Positions 15,399-22,565 are shown, numbered from the stretch's first letter. The stretch is DNA of 32,983 nt from Isachenkonia alkalipeptolytica (GCF_009910325.1 NZ_SUMG01000024.1:1-32983); one strand, 5' to 3'. Notes: generated by a model from the sequence alone, not told the origin. Program-made: numbers and translations.

Positions 15399-15713
15399 CT
15401 AAGGGGTTTCAAGATAGTGCACCGGTTTTCCCGTGTTTTCAGCATACTCGATTTCCGACCGGGTGCTCTTTCCAATGTAGTGATTTTTGTTGATGACGAA
15501 GATGGAGTCCGCCATATCAATTTTTCTTTTGTGCATATCGTCCAGCATTTCTTTGGTGTTGTCATCCCAAACCTCGTTGTCACCGGCATGTCCAAACAGT
15601 CCAACGGATATTACGATTTTTCCTTGTAGCGTCAGCTCCTTTTGAACGCTCATGAAATCCTCCTTAAACCTGGTACTTCCACATAACGTGACCACTTCAT
15701 ACTTATCGATCAT
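15399..15713 (-). CDS. Nucleoside 2-deoxyribosyltransferase-like protein
   Basis: 104 aa, starting MIDKYEVVTLCGSTRF. The CGSTRF turn (11-16), the VISVGLFGH strand, KRKIDMADSIFVINKNHYIG and a final STRSEIEYAENTGKPVHYLE match small Rossmann-like proteins of the nucleoside 2-deoxyribosyltransferase superfamily, common in Firmicutes. The Glu in the SEIEYA segment would match the family's catalytic Glu, but activity of this short form is not established. It may act on modified nucleotides. AAGGAG precedes the ATG. It occupies the middle of duplicated block copy 2, where copy 1 has the lipoprotein and the hydrolase remnant. Confidence 0.72.
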   Translation of the reverse strand: MIDKYEVVTLCGSTRFKEDFMSVQKELTLQGKIVISVGLFGHAGDNEVWDDNTKEMLDDMHKRKIDMADSIFVINKNHYIGKSTRSEIEYAENTGKPVHYLETP

Positions 15714-15788
15714 TTTTATCTCCTTTCCTGCTATTCTCCCGGCACCCGCTCCCTATGCTGTACAAAAAATCTCCCATGGAAGCCGTCT

Positions 15789-16073
15789 TTGGTCGATGCC
15801 GTTATTTGGGAATCCACATCGCTTGATCATTTTCTTTGAATCCGCATTTTTCAATAAAAAGAATTTTCAAAAGCCTGCACTATCACCTTTTCATCTTTAT
15901 TCCATCCAACGCTCTTAAATACTTCCGTCAGTTCCTTCCCATTAATTTGGGTATTTACACAATATTCGATACTCATAATACCCCTCCTTCCGACCCTGAC
16001 CTAAACAGGTCTTCACTTTTTCCTTCTGTTATTAATTCAATATTTGCTTTCCAAACTCCTCTATTTTCAGTGA
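15789..16073. repeat. Direct repeat, right arm, copy 2 (deleted GNAT region)
   Basis: Matches 12677-13165 closely but lacks about 200 internal bases. It includes the GNAT start region, ribosome-binding site and about 100 bases upstream of it. Confidence 0.85.
15802..15976 (-). pseudogene. GNAT acetyltransferase pseudogene (internal deletion of the 12690 gene)
   Basis: The first 40 codons match the intact copy almost exactly (MSIEYCVNTQINGKELTEVF and on to AFENSF). The sequence then jumps to EKCGFKENDQAMWIPK in a different frame. The missing part, about codons 41-108, contains the whole acetyl-CoA-binding motif, and the junction puts a stop after ENSFY. The ribosome-binding site is intact, so a short 41-aa peptide could still be made, but it cannot be an acetyltransferase. 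Confidence 0.85.
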
Positions 16074-16192
16074 AAATTTTACCAACTTTCCCTCTTTACC
16101 AATTCCCTTCCGCCTACAGACGGAGGATCAAAGGCCCTTCAGGAGGATTCAAAAAGCGTCTTCCGACGGTTATATTGACTTTAGATCCGGTC

Positions 16193-16198
16193 TATAAT
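16193..16198 (+). promoter_or_regulatory. Possible -10 of the 16254 gene
   Basis: TATAAT 56 bases before the GTG start. TTGACT occurs 12 bases upstream, too close for a normal -35. Confidence 0.3.
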
Positions 16199-16253
16199 AA
16201 AGACAAGTTCAAAGTAGTACATAGAACTAAAAATTTGAAAGGAGAGGATCACC

Positions 16254-16517
16254 GTGGAAAACATTTTAGAAATGAACGGATTGGAAACCATCGCAACAAA
16301 AATCGATCGTATAAAGGAGGGAGAACCCATGGAAAAAACCTTAACCGTACAAAATGAAACCTTTGTGGTAACCGTTGACGAAGCCAAGTCTAACAAACTT
16401 ACTTTCGTTTTCAATAAAGCCCAGGACAAAATTGCTCAGATTTTACGTCATCAGGAAGTTGAAAAAGACATCCAAAAAGCGAAGGAGCAGTTTCACTATG
16501 GCAGCTTTATCGGATAG
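16254..16517 (+). CDS. Small hypothetical protein with two in-frame translation starts
   Basis: 87 aa from a GTG at 16254 behind AAAGGAGAGG, or 62 aa from an ATG at 16329 behind AAAGGAGGGAG. Both ribosome-binding sites are strong and both frames are the same, so one mRNA may give two products. The shared part has a beta-hairpin-like start (TLTVQNETFVVTVDE), KLTFVFNKAQDKIAQIL, then a charged helix (RHQEVEKDIQKAKEQF). No signal peptide or membrane helix is seen. The family is not recognised. The gene ends at a bidirectional terminator shared with the opposing gene at 16613. Confidence 0.6.
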   Translation: MENILEMNGLETIATKIDRIKEGEPMEKTLTVQNETFVVTVDEAKSNKLTFVFNKAQDKIAQILRHQEVEKDIQKAKEQFHYGSFIG

Positions 16518-16543
16518 AAAACCAAAAAACAGAGTCACCCCAA

Positions 16544-16603
16544 GAAAAAAATAACCGCCTTTCAGGTCCGAGAACAGAACCTGGAGGCGGTTATTTTTTT
16601 TAT
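16544..16603. terminator. Bidirectional terminator between converging genes
   Basis: AAAATAACCGCCT pairs with AGGCGGTTATTTT around an inner GGT/ACC stem, with an A-run on one side and a T-run on the other. Confidence 0.85.
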
Positions 16604-16612
16604 TCTCTTTGA

Positions 16613-17092
16613 TTACAGCTCCAAAGCACCTATATTTGCTACGATGGTATATCCGCTGTCTTCACCCTTTTCCGAATTTTCCTGTTCCCTATTAAGGATG
16701 CCGTAGTTTTCCGCAACTTTTTGACTGAGAATGCCGTAGATCTCCTTCGGGCACTGGATTTTACCATAGTTCTTAATACTTTTGATGCCCTTTGCGATCT
16801 CCTCTTCCGTGATCCTTTCGGTAAATTCCAATGCGCCGTAATTTTCGATTTCGATATTTTCTTTTCCCTTCAGGTAGTTTCCGTCCACAACCAGGTTCGC
16901 GTAGTTTTCCACCGCTTCCGGGTTAAAGGTTTTAATCTCCATATCACCGGCCAACTTTTTATAGGCTTCTTTCTCCCCTTTGGGTACATAAAGCTCCCTT
17001 CCTTTGATGTCCCTAAGATGCCCCTGAACTTCCTCATAGGGTAGGAGGATTTTCAATGTATTTTTCACAAATATTTTTCGATCAGTAAACAT
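16613..17092 (-). CDS. Hypothetical protein with repeated N-Y-G turns
   Basis: 159 aa, no signal peptide or membrane helix. A repeated motif is visible: ENYANL (62), ENYGAL (83), KNYGKI (107), ENYGIL (128) and ANIGAL (152), spaced 21-24 residues apart. Hydrophobic strands between them (e.g. LVVDGNYL, IQCPKEIYGIL) suggest a small beta-solenoid or LRR-like fold. I recognise similar proteins only as uncharacterised Firmicute proteins and give no function. The ribosome-binding site is weak (GTGAGG). It lies 35 bases after the channel-like gene on the same strand, so it may be co-transcribed with it. Confidence 0.55.
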   Translation of the reverse strand: MFTDRKIFVKNTLKILLPYEEVQGHLRDIKGRELYVPKGEKEAYKKLAGDMEIKTFNPEAVENYANLVVDGNYLKGKENIEIENYGALEFTERITEEEIAKGIKSIKNYGKIQCPKEIYGILSQKVAENYGILNREQENSEKGEDSGYTIVANIGALEL

Positions 17093-17127
17093 TGCCTCAC
17101 TCTAAGCCGTCCACCAGTGGCCTTTCT

Positions 17128-18555
17128 TTATAAAAATTTACGTGCAAAAACAGTTACCAATGAGGCTGATATTAAGACCCCAAGCATACCTTCGATCCCT
17201 GATAATAATTTAAATATCCCAATGGGAGACAAGTCTCCATATCCAATGGTGGTATACGATATCAACGAGAAGTAAAATGAATTCACTATCACTAAAACAG
17301 TATTATTGTTTGTTGCTATATCCAGTGTGGTATCCCCCACCAAAATATATTGTGGAAACAGTGAATACACAGCTCCAAAAATGACAATAGTAGCTATCAT
17401 TGTTAGAACGATTCTTCTGTAATTTGTAAAGTAGCCTGTTGTAATATCTAAAACTTTGTTCGCTATGTATTTGACCCCTGTATTATACGCTTTGTTTTTT
17501 TGCACACTTTGGAAATATTTCAATTTCAGTTCAGCATCCGTATCATTGTTCTGATTAGCCAGCCTAATAAAAACATTTACGTTTTCAATTGTTTCCGTAT
17601 CCCTTAAGTTGTACTTAAAAATTCTGTTCATATCTCCGTATTCAATAAAGCTAATGTCAAATAAGATTTTCCCTCTAAAATACGTACCTCGTAAATTTAT
17701 TGTATCAAAGGTATTCTCAACCATAATGAAATCAGCGTCAATTATTGATTTCTCTACCATTATATTTTCAATAGTACACTTATTGATCCATAAAGTTTTC
17801 GCATGTAATTTTTTTGTTGTAAAATTCTTAATGTCGTTTCCAATTAATACGAGTTTTTTATTTATAACCCTGGCAGCGTAATTATTGCTATTAAAACTTA
17901 TATCTTCAATCCTACAATGAGTGATTTCGACTACATTTAGAATCGGCTGATGAGAATCGAAGTTGATAAGTAATGACTTTGCAGAACACTCTTCCAAAAC
18001 TAAGTTATCGATATGTGCTGTCTGGATTTCTATTTGTGTGAAATCACAAAAATATCCTGCGAAAGTATCCCTTAGATCATGGAATGATACGCTACCCATA
18101 AAACAACAATCGTAAGCTTCAAAGGATACCGGATTAAAAACAAATCTTATTTCATTCTTTATTAAACAACGGTCTAGCACTAATGATCCTTCTTCCCAAT
18201 TTGGGTCATCATCACTTTGAATGTCTTTTTTAAGCTCCCCTAAAAACACACAGTTGCTTATCCTGAGACCCTCCAAGAGAAGACCTGCTTTCTTTTGAAT
18301 ACTACTTAGTTCTATGTCAAATCGAATCACAAAAAATACATTTTCCAGAAGAGACCCTTCATGTTTCACGTCATCATCTTTTCCATTCCTATTTAGTGAT
18401 CTTATAAAATTGAACTTATTATTCAGTTTTATTAAATCATCGTAGGAATTAACAAGATGATAGGTAGCCCCCTCCATAATAATAGACTCTTCCCCATCTA
18501 ACTGGGTTAAGCTATTTACTAAAGCCTTGGCATTTTCAAAAGAAGTACAGGCCAT
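17128..18555 (-). CDS. Two-helix potassium-channel-type protein with a large beta-solenoid-like N-terminal domain
   Basis: 475 aa. The C-terminus is a classic ion-channel module: helix 1 (about 375-398), the pore helix with selectivity filter TTIGYGD (435-441) and helix 2 (about 449-473). It ends directly after helix 2, with no RCK domain. The N-terminal 350 residues form an irregular series of short strands with buried Cys/Phe/Leu (LVLDRCLIKN, FEAYDCCFMG, LVLEECSAKS, LVLIGNDIKN, LWINKCTIEN, FIMVENTFDT, INLRGTYFRG), like a pentapeptide-repeat-related right-handed helix. K+ selectivity follows from the filter; gating by the solenoid domain is inference. The gene is visibly more AT-rich than its neighbours, suggesting transfer. 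The ribosome-binding site is weak. Confidence 0.82.
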   Translation of the reverse strand: MACTSFENAKALVNSLTQLDGEESIIMEGATYHLVNSYDDLIKLNNKFNFIRSLNRNGKDDDVKHEGSLLENVFFVIRFDIELSSIQKKAGLLLEGLRISNCVFLGELKKDIQSDDDPNWEEGSLVLDRCLIKNEIRFVFNPVSFEAYDCCFMGSVSFHDLRDTFAGYFCDFTQIEIQTAHIDNLVLEECSAKSLLINFDSHQPILNVVEITHCRIEDISFNSNNYAARVINKKLVLIGNDIKNFTTKKLHAKTLWINKCTIENIMVEKSIIDADFIMVENTFDTINLRGTYFRGKILFDISFIEYGDMNRIFKYNLRDTETIENVNVFIRLANQNNDTDAELKLKYFQSVQKNKAYNTGVKYIANKVLDITTGYFTNYRRIVLTMIATIVIFGAVYSLFPQYILVGDTTLDIATNNNTVLVIVNSFYFSLISYTTIGYGDLSPIGIFKLLSGIEGMLGVLISASLVTVFARKFL

Positions 18556-18740
18556 GATACATCACTCATTTCTTCATGTATTTTTATATCTTCTCCCCCA
18601 TCGATAAGTCCTTTCTTCTTATATAACTATAACAAAACCTCTTACCGCTCCCTTCTTATCGCTTGATGTTCCCTCTTTTTTAAAAACCGCTGTTTCCATA
18701 TTTGTACCCATTTCCGACGGGAAGGAACCTTTTTGCCTCC

Positions 18741-19505
18741 TTATTCTTTCACCCAGTAAAAACTACCGTCCCTTTTTCGGTCTAAAAATCCGTATTGAAT
18801 CAGATAGCGTCGGACCGTAACGTAGTCCTCAATCTTCTCTTTGATGATTTCATTTACCTCCTTTTCCCGATACTGCTTATTCGCCTCAAAGGCCTCCATA
18901 ATGTATTGAAGGATCACGATCTTTTTCTTTTCCTTGCTGGGAAAGCTTGTAACCCGACCATCTTTAATATAGGCCTGTAGTATTTTTTCCTGCTCACCCT
19001 GGGTAATCACGTAGCGGTCGTCCACGGAGGTTGCCCGGCGGTGAATATCCACTAACTCCTCCGAGGGGGTTTTCGGTTTCTTTGGATTGTCCAAAAGTCC
19101 CATCAGAGCTAGGAAGACCCTTGCCTGTTTTTCCTTCTCCCGCAGTTTAAAACGATGATTTCGAATGGTAGCGGGACTTTTCCCTCCCTGATTTTTGACG
19201 ATTTCCTTATCACTGCGACCTAAATAGAGATCTTCCAGGATTTCTTTTTGGGTATCCGTCAATCCCGTATACCGTTTGCTTAAGTTCAACAGATAATGAA
19301 AAACCGACTGATGTTTTTCGACGATGTGGTCCTTTACCGTCAGTTTCGCATCCAACAGCTTCCCCTTTCGCTGATAAACCCTCCCGTCCTGAAAACTCTC
19401 ACCGCAGATCAGGCACCGATAGTCCTCTTCCTCCCTTCGATAAATGTATCCCCGCTGCATTTCCTCCGGAGATGCTTTCCAAAAAGCTTCGTTTATGTTT
19501 TCCAT
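18741..19505 (-). CDS. Transcriptional regulator with zinc-finger-like N-terminus and C-terminal DUF2087
   Basis: 254 aa. Cys31, Cys34, His60 and His65 (CLICG ... DHIVEKH) form a likely zinc site. A LuxR-like helix-turn-helix follows (about 81-134: LTDTQKEILEDLYLGRSDKE, then IVKNQGGKSPATIRNHRFKL). The C-terminal 72 residues (GRVTSFPSKEKKKIVILQYI to YWVKE) are a DUF2087 domain, normally found at the end of Firmicute DNA-binding proteins. It should be a cytoplasmic regulator. AAGGAGG precedes the ATG. A strong promoter overlapped by a 16-bp palindrome lies upstream, so self-regulation is likely. Confidence 0.82.
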   Translation of the reverse strand: MENINEAFWKASPEEMQRGYIYRREEEDYRCLICGESFQDGRVYQRKGKLLDAKLTVKDHIVEKHQSVFHYLLNLSKRYTGLTDTQKEILEDLYLGRSDKEIVKNQGGKSPATIRNHRFKLREKEKQARVFLALMGLLDNPKKPKTPSEELVDIHRRATSVDDRYVITQGEQEKILQAYIKDGRVTSFPSKEKKKIVILQYIMEAFEANKQYREKEVNEIIKEKIEDYVTVRRYLIQYGFLDRKRDGSFYWVKE

Positions 19506-19553
19506 AGTTACCCTCCTTAAACATAGTTAAACCAAACATAATATTGTATAGTC

Positions 19554-19597
19554 TGTTTATATATAAACATAATACTATTTTGTTTGCAATTAGTCAA
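19554..19597 (-). promoter_or_regulatory. Promoter and palindromic operator of the DUF2087 regulator gene
   Basis: On the minus strand, TTGACT (19592-19597), 17-base spacer and TATTAT (19569-19574). The perfect palindrome TGTTTATATATAAACA (19554-19569) abuts the -10 and covers the start site. Further AAACATA half-sites lie closer to the gene (19530-19540). Confidence 0.7.
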
Positions 19598-19610
19598 GCT
19601 TGCTGTAAAT

Positions 19611-19640
19611 AAAAAGAGACTCCTTTAAGAGTCTCTTTTT
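19611..19640 (-). terminator. Terminator of the metNIQ operon
   Basis: AAAAAGAGACTC pairs with GAGTCTCTTTTT over a 6-base loop, 20 bases beyond the metQ stop. A near-identical hairpin occurs at 24194-24225. Confidence 0.85.
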
Positions 19641-19659
19641 GCTTTCTCTTTTTTTTCCG

Positions 19660-20472
19660 TTAAAACACGGGAACCACCGCACCGTCGTAGTTCTCCCATA
19701 GGAAGTCCTCGACTTTTTCCCTCGTCAACACTTCAATTAATGCCTGGATCTTTTCCAAATCCGTTAACTCCTCTCTGGTGGCGATCACATTGGTGTAGGG
19801 TGAGTTTTCATTCTCACTGATTAACGCATCCTCTAAGGGATGAAAATCCGCCTCCAGGGCATAATTCGTATTAATCACCGCAGCGTCCACATCCTCTAGG
19901 GATCTTGGTAGTTGAGGAGCCTCCAACTCCACGAATTCTAAGTTTTTCGGATTGTTTTTAATATCACTGATGGTAACCTGTAGGTCCGACCCTTCCTCTA
20001 CATCAATCAGCCCAAACTCACTAAGAAGCAGTAAGGCTCTTCCCCCATTGGTCGGGTCATTGGGTATGGCAATGGTGCTTCCTTCCTGAAGCTCTTCGAT
20101 ATCCCCCAGGCTATTGGAATAAAGACCCAAGGGTTCCACGTGTACTTCCAGTACGCTTGATAAGTTCAGTCCGTGTTCGCCGTTAAAACTCTCTAAGTAG
20201 GGGCCGTGCTGAAAGAAGTTCGCATCAACTTCCTCTTCCTCCAGGGAGAGGTTGGGGGTTACGTAATCGGTAAACTCTACGATCTCTAAAGCGATGCCCT
20301 CCTTTTTTAAGTCCTCTTCGATAAACTCCAGAATTTCACTGTGGGGTACGGGGCTAGCGCCGATTCTCAAAGTGGAAAGTTCCTCGTCCTCCCCTGCATC
20401 GGTGCATCCCACAAAAATTCCCCAAGTGATAATCAACAACAATCCAATAATAATTCCTTTTCTTTTCGTCAT
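19660..20472 (-). CDS. metQ: Methionine ABC transporter substrate-binding lipoprotein MetQ
   Basis: 270 aa, NlpA/MetQ family. The lipoprotein signal ends GIFVGC with Cys23 as the lipidated residue. Family segments are visible: LRIGASPVPHSEILEFI, VDANFFQHGPYLESF, VEPLGLYSNSL, IAIPNDPTNGGRALLLL and AAVINTNYALEADF. It captures methionine outside the membrane and hands it to MetI. It is the last gene of metN-metI-metQ, with its ATG overlapping the MetI stop (TAATG). Expression should be controlled by the two SAM-I riboswitches upstream of metN. Confidence 0.94.
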   Translation of the reverse strand: MTKRKGIIIGLLLIITWGIFVGCTDAGEDEELSTLRIGASPVPHSEILEFIEEDLKKEGIALEIVEFTDYVTPNLSLEEEEVDANFFQHGPYLESFNGEHGLNLSSVLEVHVEPLGLYSNSLGDIEELQEGSTIAIPNDPTNGGRALLLLSEFGLIDVEEGSDLQVTISDIKNNPKNLEFVELEAPQLPRSLEDVDAAVINTNYALEADFHPLEDALISENENSPYTNVIATREELTDLEKIQALIEVLTREKVEDFLWENYDGAVVPVF

Positions 20473-21128
20473 TAACTTCTCCTCCTATTCAATTTATTGG
20501 CAAGAAAACTTCCGGTCCATTGTACGGTGGTTACCAGGACCACCAGGACGATAATGGTGCTAAACATCACTTCCTGATCGAAGCGATGGTAGCCATAGCG
20601 AATGGCCAGATCACCCAAACCACCTCCTCCCACAACCCCGGCCATGGCCGAGTAACCCACCACATTCACAAAGGTAATGGTAATCCCCAGTACCAACGGG
20701 GAGATGCTTTCAGGTAGCAGGACTTTTCGAATGATTTCACCATTGGTGGCCCCCATGGACTGGGCGGCTTCTATCAGCCCGAAGTCGATTTCTCCCAGGG
20801 CGCTTTCCACCACCCTGGCAAAAAAGGGAATCGTGGCCAAGCTCAAGGGCACTACAGCGGCACCGGTTCCGATGGAACTGCCCACCATAGCCCGGGTCAA
20901 GGGCATAATGGCAATCATTAATATCACAAAGGGAAAGGATCTCCCGATGTTAACTACATAGGACAGCACCCGATGAACAGCCGGATTCGATGCGATAAAG
21001 CCTTTTTCCGTGATCTTCAGCATCACCCCCAGCACGGTACCGAATATCACTCCGAAAAACGTGGCCGAGGTACTCATATACAAAGTCTCCAGCAATGCCG
21101 GGATCAACAACTGAATCATTCTTTCCAT
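20472..21128 (-). CDS. metI: Methionine ABC transporter permease MetI
   Basis: 218 aa with five membrane helices, the usual MetI size. The ABC-contact EAA loop is EAAQSMGATNGEIIRKVLLP, about residues 140-159. Other MetI hallmarks are GRSFPFVILMIAIMP and YSAMAGVVGGGGLGDLAIRY. It forms the dimeric channel with MetN. The ATG follows the MetN stop directly, with GGGAGGTGG as ribosome-binding site in the end of metN, so translation is coupled. Confidence 0.95.
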   Translation of the reverse strand: MERMIQLLIPALLETLYMSTSATFFGVIFGTVLGVMLKITEKGFIASNPAVHRVLSYVVNIGRSFPFVILMIAIMPLTRAMVGSSIGTGAAVVPLSLATIPFFARVVESALGEIDFGLIEAAQSMGATNGEIIRKVLLPESISPLVLGITITFVNVVGYSAMAGVVGGGGLGDLAIRYGYHRFDQEVMFSTIIVLVVLVTTVQWTGSFLANKLNRRRS

Positions 21129-21902
21129 TTACACCACCTCCCTTTTCAAATGCGCTTTTCCATGAATCTCCGAGGACTCGATCAACGCCCTGGTATAAGT
21201 CTTTTTCGGATAACCCAGGACCTGCTCCTTTGATCCTTGTTCAATCATTTCCCCATTTTGCAAGACCCCCACCCGGTGACATATTCTGGACACCGCGGAT
21301 AACTGATGGCTGATCATTAGAATCGTAATGCCCAACTCCCGATTGATTTTTTCCAGTAAGCTTAGAATCGCCTTCCCGGTAATGGGATCCAAACTGGAGG
21401 TGGCCTCATCGCATAATAAAATTTTCGGATTGGTGGCCAGGGCCCGGGCGATGGCCACCCGCTGCCGTTGACCGCCGCTTAGTACTGCGGGGTAGTGGTG
21501 CTTTTTCTCCTTTAAGTCTACAATTTCCAGTAGTTCATCGACTTTTTTCTCAATTTTCGATCGGGACTCCCCGGACAGTTCCAGGGGAAAAGCAATATTC
21601 CCCCCAACTTTTCGGTGTTGCAGAAGATGGTAATGTTGAAAAATCATTCCCGTATTTTGTCGTAAGGCTCGAAGATCCTTTTTGTCACAGGTCTGTAAAT
21701 TCACGCCGTCCACCGTTAAGTTTCCTTCATCAAAGGTTTCCAGTCCGTTGACCAAGCGCAGCAAGGTGGATTTTCCCGCACCGCTCAGTCCGATCACCCC
21801 GAAAATCTCCCGGGCATTTACAATTAAATCAACGTTCTTCAGTGCTTTTACCCCGCCGTTCTTTGAGGGATAGGTTTTCGAAATTTTTTGGAAATGTATC
21901 AT
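21129..21902 (-). CDS. metN: Methionine ABC transporter ATP-binding protein MetN, short form without the C-terminal regulatory domain
   Basis: 257 aa ABC ATPase. Walker A is GLSGAGKST (38-46), the signature LSGGQRQRV (141-149), Walker B ILLCDEATSSLDP (161-173) and the switch His in MISHQ. The family's usual length is about 340 aa with a C-terminal NIL/ACT-like domain that binds methionine and inhibits transport. Here the protein stops after about 257 residues, so this feedback domain is absent. Control then rests on the SAM riboswitches. AAGGAGGAG precedes the ATG. It is the first gene of metNIQ. Confidence 0.93.
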   Translation of the reverse strand: MIHFQKISKTYPSKNGGVKALKNVDLIVNAREIFGVIGLSGAGKSTLLRLVNGLETFDEGNLTVDGVNLQTCDKKDLRALRQNTGMIFQHYHLLQHRKVGGNIAFPLELSGESRSKIEKKVDELLEIVDLKEKKHHYPAVLSGGQRQRVAIARALATNPKILLCDEATSSLDPITGKAILSLLEKINRELGITILMISHQLSAVSRICHRVGVLQNGEMIEQGSKEQVLGYPKKTYTRALIESSEIHGKAHLKREVV

Positions 21903-21951
21903 TTTGTCTCCTCCTTCAGTTTGTTTTTTCTATTTTTTAACTCTTTTTGAA

Positions 21952-21986
21952 AAAGAAAACCCCTTATTCACAAAAAGAATAAGGGG
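21952..21986 (-). terminator. Riboswitch-controlled terminator, promoter-distal SAM-I unit
   Basis: On the minus strand CCCCTTATTC pairs with GAATAAGGGG and is followed by TTTTC. It lies about 16 bases after the second aptamer and stops transcription before metN when SAM is bound. Confidence 0.85.
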
Positions 21987-22002
21987 TGAAAAACATACCG
22001 GT

Positions 22003-22103
22003 CTCATCTTTCAGTGACGATGCACTGCTGGAATTAGCACCTTAGAATTTCTTCTTGGTTGCCGGGCTTCATCGGGCCAGTCCCTCCGCCGCTCTGGATA
22101 AGT
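22003..22103 (-). ncRNA. SAM-I (S-box) riboswitch, second of two in tandem
   Basis: Read on the minus strand, all core parts are present: P1 CTTATC with GATGAG, the invariant GGAGGGACTGGCCC, GATGAAGCCCGGCAACC and AAGGTGCTAATTCC. It has its own terminator at 21952-21986. It senses S-adenosylmethionine and represses metNIQ when SAM is plentiful. Confidence 0.95.
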
Positions 22104-22134
22104 GTGGATTATTAAGTTTTAGGCCGTCCATTTG

Positions 22135-22166
22135 GCATAAAAAAATACCCATTCAAAGATGGGTAG
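22135..22166 (-). terminator. Riboswitch-controlled terminator, promoter-proximal SAM-I unit
   Basis: On the minus strand ACCCATC pairs with GATGGGT (or its shifted register with AATGGGT) and is followed by ATTTTTTTA. It gives the first aptamer an independent off switch. Confidence 0.8.
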
Positions 22167-22183
22167 AAATCGCCTTCATTTCT

Positions 22184-22284
22184 CCTCATCTTCCAGTGAC
22201 CATGCACTGCTGGATTTAGCACCTCGGAATTTCTTCCTGGTTGCCGGGTTTCATAGGGCCAGTCCCTCCACCACTCTGGATAAG
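22184..22284 (-). ncRNA. SAM-I (S-box) riboswitch, first of two in tandem
   Basis: P1 CTTATC with GATGAG, GGAGGGACTGGCCC, ATGAAACCCGGCAACC and GAGGTGCTAAATCC are all present on the minus strand. It lies about 25 bases after the promoter -10, and about 80 bases separate it from the second aptamer. Confidence 0.95.
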
Positions 22285-22309
22285 GTCTTCTATTAAAATC
22301 TTATATACG

Positions 22310-22338
22310 AGTATAACCACTATTCAGTGCTTTGTCAA
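22310..22338 (-). promoter_or_regulatory. Promoter of the metNIQ operon
   Basis: On the minus strand TTGACA (22333-22338), 17-base spacer, TATACT (22310-22315). This is near consensus and is placed just upstream of the first riboswitch. Confidence 0.85.
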
Positions 22339-22565
22339 CCATAATCTTAACATGCTCTTTTTCTACCGTGCATCCGGTCCACCCCCTCCTAAAGAACCCT
22401 TTACTATACCCATCGAACAACATACTCTTGAAAAACGCCGTAATCAATGTTAAAACTTAAATAATCAGAATATTTTATATAAAGGGGGGCTTTCCATTCA
22501 TCTTTCTCTTAGTTTAATGTCCGTAAGTCTTCAATCTTGTTCATCAATCAAAGGAGGAAAGGACC

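Noticed and set aside
18650-18740. After the DUF2087 stop codon the same frame continues for about 29 codons of very basic sequence (GKKVPSRRKWVQIWKQRF and so on).
   Set aside because: The known domain ends just before the stop, there is no start codon or conserved pattern in the extension, and readthrough cannot be argued from one sequence. A 30-aa ATG frame in the same place (MGTNMETAVF...) lacks a good ribosome-binding site.
16614-19505. A complete anti-phage defence island formed by the NYG-repeat protein, the channel and the DUF2087 regulator.
   Set aside because: No nuclease, NTPase, TIR, cyclase or other effector gene accompanies them, so the idea remains unsupported beyond the channel's unusual architecture.
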